Assembly (NCBI RefSeq): GCF_901709675.1
Contig: NC_051100.1
Location: forward strand, 7,412,786 to 7,476,785
Direction: 5' to 3'
Source of the DNA: Syngnathus acus
Taxonomy: Eukaryota > Chordata > Actinopteri > Syngnathiformes > Syngnathidae
DNA: 64,000 nucleotides
The notes under the pieces are model-generated. The model worked only from the letters and a program-made list of their open reading frames with translations, ran no database searches and had not been told where the DNA came from. The number at the start of each line of letters is the position of its first letter. Position 1 is the stretch's first letter. Positions 55,001 through 64,000 of the stretch are shown here, piece after piece. Both the position numbers and the translations under genes were made by a program.

Positions 55001-56466
55001 TTTTTCCATACTGCAAAACAAACTGAAAGAAAGAAAATGCCCAATTGGAGCAATGTCCAAGACAGGCTATCGCATTGGAAAATTTTATTTCTGTAGTGCA
55101 TCAATTTGTTTTAACTGGTTAATATTGAACTGAGCATTGGACTGCTTGGATGACATTTAGAATGTGAATTAAAGTATTTTCTCAGTGGTTAGTCAAAAAT
55201 GTTACAAACTCTGTCACAAATTATTCCAAATATAATTACGCTCATTGGTAAAGGTTATTTGGAAAATCAAAGATCGTTTTCAAACCAACAGTCCAAGTCT
55301 GCTTTTTAGCCCAACCCAGTTGAAACTGGATGTCTCTTTCGTGTAGTCTGAACAATCACAAAGCAGATTTCGAAAAACGGATTAAAACCACATTCTGGAG
55401 GAAGTTTCATATTGCATTTGAAAAGGATGCATCTCAGTCTGACCAGCTCCATACACACTAATCCATTATGACTGACTGTTACGTCAGTCCACCCAATGCA
55501 CCAGAAGAGACAGCACCAATCAAAAATGAAGCACACTAATTAAATTGAAAACATCAATGCCTGGACAGACGAGGGAACGTCTCAGATTTTCTCCACCTCA
55601 ACTTGGCATTGACATTGCCAAAATACTGAAAAAGAGTAAGGTAAAAAAAGAAAGCCCTTGAGAACTATTGTGACACTGTGGCACAACACAATGCACACTC
55701 CAAGAAATTAACAAACTGCCGCTTGTAGATCTTATAATGTGTCATGCAGAGAGAGAGACCACCCAGGAGACAAACTGCTAATGAAAAGCAAAGTGGTTGT
55801 GTATGAATGGGTTAACTCGAAAAACCTACCGTATGGTCTCTCTTGATGAATGACATCTCAACCTTAACACGGCTGCTTTATTGATGCAAAATTCAGCCTT
55901 GATGACAACAAAGGTTTGAATATGCATGAGTAAACAGCAAGGACAAGAAATAAAAACTGTTTAAACCCAAAGGTAATGTTCATGTATTGTACTCACCACT
56001 CACAAATCACAGCATAGATACACCCACACAGGCGAATGAGATGCAATTGTGAAAAATTCTGTTCATGCATATGTATACATAATCAATGCGATCAAAAACT
56101 AAGCATTCAAATTTGTGCTGCTGCATTCTGGGATACACAATTTTTTAATCAATGCTTTTTTTTTTCAGTTTGTCTTGAGTTCTCATTCCACTGCAGTCAA
56201 ATATTCATTTATTCTATCAAATTGGGCAAATTCAAAAAGAGAAAGAAAAGAGAAAACTCACCGAGCGAGTTGCCGATGAGTGACACGAAGAACACAAAGA
56301 TGTAAGCCACAATTAGAACCCACTCGTAATGCTTGGGGTGCAAATACTCCGTCCAGATGTAGCGTACAAGTTCATCATCATCCACGGTGGAGTGTGACTC
56401 GGTGCTGTTGACCCCATGCGCAGAAAAACACCCCTCACACGTTAAGTCCCCGGTGGCCCCAGACAT
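52070..56466 (-). CDS. hcrtr2: Orexin (hypocretin) receptor type 2, C terminus shortened
   Basis: Encodes a class A GPCR for orexin-A/B, 421 residues (human 444). Exons, 5' to 3': 56466-56262, 55022-54844, 54582-54339, 53390-53275, 53184-52964, 52861-52740, 52248-52070; all phases join. The start MSGATGDLTCEGC is followed by YLHPKHYEWV before TM1, as in human. Landmarks: MRTVTNYFIVNLSFADVLV (TM2), ETWFFGQTLCKV, SVLTLSCIAQDRWYAICHP (TM3; D-R-W at the DRY position), SCIIMIPQAIVME (TM4), KQIRARRKTARML before TM6, and NPIIYNF in TM7. The tail follows human (FREEFKAAFSC, DSRKSLSTHI, MDNVSHISERVL) and then stops with ARE instead of continuing. The final Glu and the stop lie in the fold-back arm, so the real tail was probably cut by the insertion. 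Confidence 0.95.
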
Positions 56467-57390
56467 GATAATAATTATGTTTCTGTATGATATTCCTGCT
56501 TTTTCTTCTGGTTGATTGGGTTGCGTCCGCCGTCTAATCGGATATTGACAGTCTTAGTGTAGATGCTGCCAGTGCAGACTGCCAACAGGTACTGCTGAGC
56601 TCACTAAGTGAGAGTCAAGCTTAGTGCTCATCTCTCTCTCTCTCTCTCTGGCTCTCGCTCTCTCTTTCTCTCTCTCGCTCTCTCACTCTCTCTTGTGCCT
56701 GGGGGCCACAAGTACCCCGGCAATACGCAGCAGATAAGCCAGTGTCCACCGGACTTAATCACTGACTCACTGACACCAGGGGGAATACACAGTGATGCAA
56801 CGTGACAGTGAATGTGGTGAGGTTCGTGAGTGGCGAGGCACTGACTCCTCTGGAGTCAGGTAGAAAATTCTGAAGGCACAATCGAAGATTTGCCTTTACA
56901 GCATTTCAATTTTAACATAAACAGTCACTGTAAAGCATTTCTTTGTTAAATTATTGCCACAGGGATGCCAGTAATTTATTGATATTTTACAAGGAACCTA
57001 CTGTCATTTATTTTAGCAGTATACTACTGTATTTTGGATGACAGTACATCACAGTAGGTCTGTCTGTTCCAGGTGAAAATGAGTAGCCGGGGGAAGAAGT
57101 GGACCCTCGTGGCCCTTTTTGAGGTACAGTATTGGGGACTGGTGATAAATATCTAGCGTTCCTATCTTTGTGTCATGTACTCGCCAAAACAGTGCACCTG
57201 CAATTCCCATGGTTAATTTTAATGCAATGTGATTCACAAAGAAGTGGAATATAGATTTTCGGTCAAGTGTTCCCTGTTAATTTACATGTGGGGTGAATAT
57301 TTAACAGTATTTTACATTTTAAAAATAAAATATGATTTTCATTTCTTTTGTGACCACTCTGGTTATCTGTATTATGTCATAAAGATCCAT
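56467..57390. other. Upstream region of hcrtr2
   Basis: Contains the 5' UTR and probably the promoter of hcrtr2. A CT-rich low-complexity tract runs from about 56630 to 56695. No TATA box was identified with confidence and no other exon is visible. Confidence 0.45.
56630..56695 (+). repeat. CT-rich low-complexity tract upstream of hcrtr2
   Basis: Interrupted (CT)n with GCT, TTT and ACT breaks, starting about 165 bp upstream of the hcrtr2 start codon. On the coding strand of hcrtr2 this is a GA-rich stretch. Confidence 0.85.
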
Positions 57391-57670
57391 TAACATGTTA
57401 AAGATTAAAGATTAAAGATTAAAGTCCCAATGATCGTCACACACACACCTGGGTGTGGTGAAATTTGTCCTCTGCATTTAACCCATCCCCATGTGATTTT
57501 AATCCATCCCCTGGGGGAGAGGGGAGCAGTGAGCAGCAGCGGTGCCGCGCTCGGGAATCAGTTGGTGATCTAACCCCCCAATTCCAACCCTTAATGCTGA
57601 GTGCCAAGCAGGGAGGCAATGGGTCCCATTTTTATAGTCTTTGGTATGACCCAGCTGTGCTGGCTTGAAA
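57391..57670 (-). mobile_element. Dispersed teleost retroelement fragment with (TTAAAGA)n end
   Basis: Starts with about four units of TTAAAGA (inverse CTTTAAT), a short tandem end typical of a retroelement 3' tail. It continues with 'cacacctgggtgtggtgaaa', 'gtcctctgcatttaaccca', 'ggggagcagtgagcagcag' and 'gccaagcagggaggcaatgg'. I recognise this module order as a common percomorph repeat from memory but cannot name the family. Orientation is inferred from the tail. Confidence 0.6.
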
Positions 57671-60542
57671 TACGGAGAGCATACCACATATTGCAAAGAT
57701 TGCAGCTTACTGTTGAATATGCTTATGTACTGTGATTTTTTGTTTTTGTTTTTGATTGATTGTTCTTTTAAGTAAATATTACAGTTTAACAGTGAGCTTT
57801 GTTTTACCTGCACAAGTGACACCTCATCAACTCAAAGAGATTGGGGAGCAATTTGTTTTTGTTTTGTTCTTTTCAGTTTTCAAACCTCAGGGCGATCCGT
57901 GGTAAGTAATGTAAAATTTAATGCGAAACTGTTTGTTTCTAAATCATACTGCTGACATTATGCTCTTCATCTGAGGACTAGTTATTGCTGACAAGTCTAC
58001 ATACTCCCAAGTGCACCAAATATATAGCTCTACGTGTATGTTTTAATCATTCAAATAATAAGCAAAGAGCAAGCTTGAGAGGAGCAGAGTTGCCTCTGAA
58101 TATGAGACGATGCATTGCTTCTTCTATTCCTTCTGCATTTTTTGATATGTGTGTGTGCGTGTGTGTCTGTTTTGGGATTTCTTTCTTTGACCTTGAGTCG
58201 GTTTGATATGGAGTAAAATTCAAAGACAAGTGCATATGCCTGTGATCTTCATGAGTCTCTAAAATGATGTTATGTTATACATTTCCTAACCACGGAATAT
58301 GGTTAGGATAAACAAACTAAAAACAAAACAAAGAAAAAAACAAAAATAACTGTCTCAAGTGATGCCATCATTTCATGTTTCACCTTCACTGTGACATTTT
58401 AGGCTCTTTATCATGATGGAATTGCATTTGCCTTATCGCATATTTTGCAAAAAGGGCTCCCTTGCAATTTTAATAACAATCATCGCCAGACATCTGGCAT
58501 ATACGTTATCATTAGATATGATATAATTACCGCAACTCCTCTGTGTAATTGAAGCTTGGAAATCAGTGCTTTTGAACATTGTTGACTATGACACTACTAA
58601 GCATGACAGGTGTCCCTCGGATGGAATCATCAATATGCTTGTTCTAGCTCAGAAATCTGCAGAAGAACAAGCAATCTGTCGTCTATGTAAGTTAGTTCCA
58701 TTGGAGAATTATATGCAGCATACTGTTTGATGCGTGACTCATTTCGCTCAGGTGAGAGAAACTTAAATGCTGGAGGGAGTCACAATTTTTCATCTGTGCT
58801 ACCCGCATAGGACCACACACTTCCGAGCCAGATAACAAAAATGTGAAAAAAATATAGTGCAGTTTCTACTTGCCTTTCAGGTGTGTCTTTTTAACGATTA
58901 GAAATCACCCATAGCGTTTGCCATATTGAAAAAAACCCCACACAGAGCAGTTTTGAGTTTTCTATTTTCTGGAAGCATTGCTGGGCAAGCCTGCCTTGCA
59001 CAAAAATGGTCTCAGTATACCTACAGTTAAAATTGTAAACTTATCCTAAGGTGGAAGTACACAAAAAGCCATGATATGCATCAGTCCTTTGAAAGAAAGA
59101 TTGCTTAGAAATGGAATGGCACTGTTGCTATAGTCACCCAACGAATGGTTGTCTTCATCATTTTAGATACTAACTGCAAAAGTACAGCGCAGAATGCTCA
59201 ATGAGGTTAAAAGAAAAGCCTTAGAATTGCAGAAACCTCTGTTGACAAAACTGATACCTTCAAAAAATTGAACAAGGAACACCACAGAAGAAGGGAGCGC
59301 TGTCAATAAAAACATTTCTACAGAAATCCAGCTAACTACAAAAGGTTCATATAATTTCACTTGCAAATTTATAAAATATTTCCATAGTTCCAACACTAAC
59401 AGGTTTACGCCAACACACATACAATGTGAATATTCACTCCAGGTTATTGAGTGGTTTTCCCAGCCTGAAGGTTATTGGTTTGATCTTTAGCTCCACTGAC
59501 TAAAAGTACCATTGAATGGACTCCCATTTACTCCTTTATCATTAATAGGTGAAAGAGAAGACTCATTTCAATGTGCCTTCAGTATCTTCAATATACTTGA
59601 AAAACCTTATTAAGTCTTCTACACGTCTCCTTGAGCAAAAGAATGAAGTCAAGAGTAGGCACTCCTCGTGTATGCATGAACTTTACATATATTTTTCTCT
59701 TTCTTTTTAATGCAAAGCAGTAGACAAACATATAAGGAAGAATTTATTTCTACAGCTACAATTCATACAACCGTGGAGATGGTGACCGGCTTTTCATTAT
59801 TGCATTGGCTTCATCTTGAAGGCTTTGGTATTTTCATAAATCTTTCCTTATTGCAATGGTTATGAAATTTTGACACAACCCGTACTTAATGCCTATACAG
59901 CAGTGATTGATTTGCATAAGATTGCTTAAAAGCCATGATTCAAGTTTGTGTGTTTTATGTTTAGGTATCTGCTACATTTCATATCAAATACATTTCAGCG
60001 GATAAATTTGGAGTACAAAAATAAGTGCACAACAAAACTGTAAACAGTTGGCTGGAAACATATCCAATGTAAACAAAGTGGTATAGACCGACTGTACAAA
60101 TAAAACTAAGTAACTCAAAGCGTCATGATGTCATGTGTGTTAAGATACAATTACTTCAATTTAAGTAATTATAAATCATAATATGATGGCTTTGGCATTA
60201 TGTTTAGGTAGCAAAGGGAAATTTGTTCTGTGTGTTAATCCAATACATTTTTCCCAGTGAGTTTTTCTTTGTTCTTAAAAATGGTGATTCTGAAAGGCAA
60301 TTCAAATTTTTTTTTTTATTTATACATTCGTCAGGTGTACTCATTAATGCAGAGTACTATATCAAAATTGTTTTGTGGTCCATGTCCACCAAGTTTGGAA
60401 ATGATTGAAAAATGTACTTTTGAACCTATAGAAGCTTGAAACCAAGAGTACTTGGGAAATAGTCCAATCAGAATAAGAAGTGCATCTTGCTCTTTTGCAA
60501 GATGCCAATTCATCTGTCTTTTTCACGACAGTGCCGCCTACC
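57671..60542. other. Intergenic region between hcrtr2 and fam83b
   Basis: No exon was seen. The region contains the fam83b 3' UTR on its right side, with candidate AATAAA (minus strand) at 60315-60320, about 225 bp beyond the stop, embedded in a T-rich run. The rest is AT-rich and without a recognised repeat. Confidence 0.5.
60315..60320 (-). terminator. Candidate poly(A) signal of fam83b
   Basis: TTTATT on the plus strand, about 225 bp past the fam83b stop codon in the gene's orientation. Confidence 0.35.
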
Positions 60543-63324
60543 CTACTTAGTCTTGTGAATGAGGTTGCCCACTCGATGAAAGAATTTCTCAAGCTTATTT
60601 TCATGATGGCCTCTCCCAAGACGGGCAAAGTTGTGATCACTCGGTGGGTTTTTCGTTTTCTCCAGAGAGTTATTTGGGGAGTACGAAGATTGTTTCTTCT
60701 GAATTGAACAAAAAGGTTCAAATCTGCTATAAAGGCGATTGTCAAGTTTTCTGTCTTTACTCCAGCCCGGTATGTCGACGTCTGGGATTGCCTTTTTGTC
60801 GCCGACGCCGAGCTTACTGTGCGATGTTGTTTCAGAGGAAGACAGCTGAGGTGTGTGCTGATGATCCTCCGTTTTGAATCTTGGTCTGGAATACTTCACA
60901 TCAGCCACTTCGCTCTGCCGATGCCCAAGAGATGTGTTGCTATGGTGATGTTTGACGGAAACTTCGTCCTCGGCTTTGATCGTGTCCGTGCTATCATCTG
61001 AGGTCACGCTTGGCGTTCCCACACTTTCGACTTGGTCTTCCTTCCTTCCCGGTATGTTCAAAAACGACTTTATTTTCTTGGTACTCTTCTTTAGGAAATG
61101 CTGCGAGGTCAATCTGCTGGATTTAGTAGCCAAATCCCTGTCGTCTACACCCAGGGTTGAGGCAGATTGACTTCTGGAAGGAGGATCCCGCCAAATGGAA
61201 GTGCAGGGGCTCTTTGTGTCAATCACGCTCTTGACATCATAATGAGATACAGATCGCTGATCCTCATTGAGATTTGACCCATATGCACTGTGCTTTGCGT
61301 TGACTGCAGCGGAGCCTCTGTCCATTTGCATCCTCGTGAAAGCTCCATACATGCCACCTGAGGAGTCCTGTGTGTATGTTGAGTTGGATCTGTGATCAGC
61401 CACGCTGTGCCTTTTGTGCCAACTGTCAGAGCCCACATCTGGATTTGTAGCGATCGGCCCACGCTTGACTCGACCTAAGCTGGCGTATGCAGATGGGTAG
61501 GAGTTCTTCCCACTGTTGTAATCCTCCATAATTTGCAGGCTTTTTCTCTTTAGTATGAAATCTTCATTGTTTATTCTGTTGCTTTCAGATGCTACTGGTG
61601 GATTCCACTGCATTGAGGAGTAGCGTAAAGGGTTGTGAAGTGCAGATGAGCGGCTACCAAAAGAGGGCGTGCTGTTGATTTGTGAGTTAGACTCCGGTAT
61701 GGCGGGCCTATAAACAAGAGACCGCATCCTTCCCTGCATAAAGCTGTTCGACGGCTCAAACTGGTCCAAATAGTCAGACGGCTCATTAAAAGGCATGTCA
61801 GGTTTTTGAAGGTAGGACTCGATCCTCCATGTACGCATGAATGACTTTGATGTTTTTTCCAGCGTTGGCATGTCTTGCTGCATGGACAGAATTTGTTTGT
61901 CATTGCCGTTGTATGACTGACGAAGATGTTGGCTTCTGTACATCTGCGGCACTAAATAATTATTATCCAGCGGATAGTTGTTTTTCCCGATTCCTGTCTC
62001 CCGGCAAATATTCCAGTTGCTCGCTCTGGCTCTGACATTCTGGGGGACATGTCCATCATGTCTTTCCCCAGCATAGCTGTGCCTTTTTAAGTAGTTTATT
62101 GACGCTGCAGACTCAAATTTGGACATGTGGTTCTGCAAACCTACGTCATGATCAATCAAAGGCACAAAGTGATTATCGTTGGAGTCTCGTGTGTACAGAT
62201 TCCTTTCACATGTCTTGCGGTAGACAGAGTCCAACGTGTGCCTTAACTGGTCGCGCCGATCGATCGAGGAATGAGGGGAATATTTTGGCCAGCCGAGCAG
62301 TGTGTGGGAGCCATTAGAAGGGAGAGAAGGATCTGGTTGGCACAATTCCGCTGGCACTGTCGACCTTGCGTACAGTGTTCTAAATTCCTCATCATAAGTC
62401 TTCACCAGATGGCCTGTTATAACCTGCACCATGCTCAAATTGAGCTTTGCACATGACCAAGTGAATCTGCAAACAAACAAAAGATGATTCATCCATGAAT
62501 GTTGGGAAATAGTATCTTGCAGCAAAAGTTCAGGCTGCAGGTTCAGTCTTGTGGATAATATTTATTTTTATGATTGTCACTAATATCATCGTTATTGTTA
62601 TTACCAGTGAGACAATGGGTAAAGCGTTATTGAGAAAACCTTCAGTAAAATAAACACAAAATAGGTTTTAAAGATAAATTACAGTTATACGACAGTTCTG
62701 TGAGAGTTAATTCAACATTTTGTTTGCAATCAATCATTACATTGTATTGACATAGCAAAAATACTGTAAATGCTATTTAACTAAAATTAATAACATTACC
62801 TATGGTGCTACTTTGTATAACAGAAATGTATCTAATTTTGTTCACATATAGACAGTATGTCCTATGGCAAAACTGGGCATGGCAATAATGAATACTTTAA
62901 CTTGAAATGTGGCAAGACCTGCTCACTACTACATTATTAAAAACTTTATGTACAGGTAGAGTTCAAACACTACACATCCCTGCTGTTCCTGAGCATTGTT
63001 AGTTTTCTATTCACTGCTCAACTTTGTGGAAGACATTCTGTGAGACATGTTATACAATCACTTAAGTGCAACATAAATGGGAAAAACTGTTATTAACTCT
63101 CCGTCTAATTTTATTTTTGCTATTCACACTAAAAGCCATCAAATTGCTTCATACGGAAGACAAAGCAGAAATCAGTGTGACATGAGCGTTTGTATTCACC
63201 TGTAGGAGCCGTAAATCACTGTATGACAGTCAACCAAAATAAACTTTTGCTCCATTGCGCCATGAAATTTACTCCCTGTCCGGCTCAGATAATCTTCACC
63301 TTTCACGGTGCGCACTTTCATGTT
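60543..63324 (-). CDS. fam83b: FAM83B, last two exons (partial, continues beyond the right edge)
   Basis: 3' part of an oncogenic scaffold that in mammals links EGFR/RAF signalling; the N-terminal half is a DUF1669 (pseudo-phospholipase D-like) domain. Visible exons: 63324-63200 (125 bp) and 62466-60543 (641 codons including stop), joined in phase as GSYRFTW. The first exon has [19 protein letters not shown] and [10 protein letters not shown], the end of the DUF1669 domain; FHGA replaces human FHGK. The last exon begins [25 protein letters not shown], then a long, disordered, Ser/Asn-rich tail with human-like islands ([38 protein letters not shown]) and the end [13 protein letters not shown]. 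The tail is clearly shorter than in human. The 5' exons are outside the window. Confidence 0.95.
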
Positions 63325-64000
63325 CTGTGGGAAAAGAAGAGATAAAGACTCAGTTTGAATTGTCACTGATTAGCGAAGGAAAACTCTGTTGAATTGTAGA
63401 AATGCAAAATGTAAAAATACAAAAGTGTACCACTGATGACACTCGCTCCTTCACTTCAACCAGTGTCAAGTGTGATTGGATTCCAAACATAAGCTTGAAG
63501 AAAACAAAGCTTGGAATTTTTTCATTTTACTTGATGTTCTGTGAAACCTTGCTCGATAAGAATTCTGAGGCCAAAAGAATGTTTTGCTTTTTCTATCTCT
63601 TGTGTTTACGATGCTACAACAAAAAGTGTTCAGTCCCTAGATGAGAAAGATGTTTCGAAATCAGACCAACTGAAGCCCACCAGCATAAATGAGAGGATTT
63701 TGTTGGTCACATGTGAAAATAGTCTCATGTCCCACATGGCCAATGACTGACATTCTCTCTCATGTCTCTTCCTTTCATAGTGCCTCAAATCCCTGATGAC
63801 ATGTCTGTATGTGTCTGGAAGATAGGGGGCAACCATATGGAAGTGTTTCAAGTCTGACAAAAGTGCATGAAATAATGTGTTCAGGATCAAGGTCAAACAG
63901 TCATGATAATTAGTGCGAGTAATTTTATTTTTTATGTATTTATTTTATTTAACCTTTATTTAACCAGGCAAACAATTAAGAGCAAGTTCTTATTTACAAG
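63325..64000 (-). other. fam83b intron, to the right edge
   Basis: Intron sequence upstream of the exon ending at 63324. The preceding exon of fam83b was not found before the edge. The last 80 bases belong to a dispersed repeat listed separately. Confidence 0.6.
63925..64000. repeat. Dispersed repeat cut by the window edge
   Basis: The sequence 'tttatttaacctttatttaa' followed by 'ccaggcaaacaattaagagc' and 'aagttcttatttacaa' is a phrase I recall from abundant teleost interspersed repeats. The rest lies beyond the window, so neither family nor orientation can be stated. Confidence 0.45.

Overview
The window is nuclear DNA of a ray-finned (teleost) fish. It holds intron-containing vertebrate genes with GT-AG junctions, plus teleost-type retroelement, SINE-like and hAT repeats; nothing bacterial or viral was seen. 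Six protein-coding genes can be assembled. From left to right they are col21a1 (+), bmp5 (+), hmgcll1 (+), gfral (-), hcrtr2 (-) and the 3' part of fam83b (-). From memory, this is the mirror image of the human 6p12 block FAM83B-HCRTR2-GFRAL-HMGCLL1-BMP5-COL21A1. The species cannot be fixed from sequence alone; percomorph-like repeats are the only hint.

Layout. About 1.5-14.1 kb: col21a1, 28 coding exons and 956 codons, complete. 14.1-16.3 kb: intergenic, ending in a (CCCCA)n/(CT)n tract just upstream of bmp5. 16.5-22.3 kb: bmp5, 7 exons and 452 codons. 22.3-28.9 kb: intergenic, no gene seen. 28.96-38.4 kb: hmgcll1, 9 exons and 335 codons, with a 295-bp hAT MITE in intron 5. 38.4-40.6 kb: intergenic, with a tRNA-derived SINE-like repeat and a 37-nt palindrome. 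About 40.6-44.2 kb: gfral, 7 clear coding exons and an uncertain last one. 44.4-45.8 kb: a 5'-truncated L2/CR1-type LINE with an open reverse-transcriptase frame. 47.6-52.08 kb: a composite fold-back structure. 52.07-56.47 kb: hcrtr2, 7 exons and 421 codons. 57.4-57.7 kb: another dispersed repeat. 60.5-63.3 kb: the last two exons of fam83b, which continues beyond the right edge.

The genes do not form one pathway. They encode a fibril-associated collagen, a BMP ligand, an HMG-CoA lyase-like enzyme, the GDF15 receptor, the orexin-2 receptor and an EGFR/RAS-linked scaffold, and appear simply to be an old linkage group.

The most unusual object is the fold-back structure next to hcrtr2. It has two inverted arms of about 1.25 kb, each carrying a tRNA-like box A/box B pair. 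Between them lie about 6.5 tandem units of about 235 bp, each with two nested hairpins. A perfect 86-bp palindrome marks the distal end. The outer end of the right arm supplies the last sense codon and the stop codon of hcrtr2, so the receptor tail looks shortened and its 3' UTR must lie inside the element.
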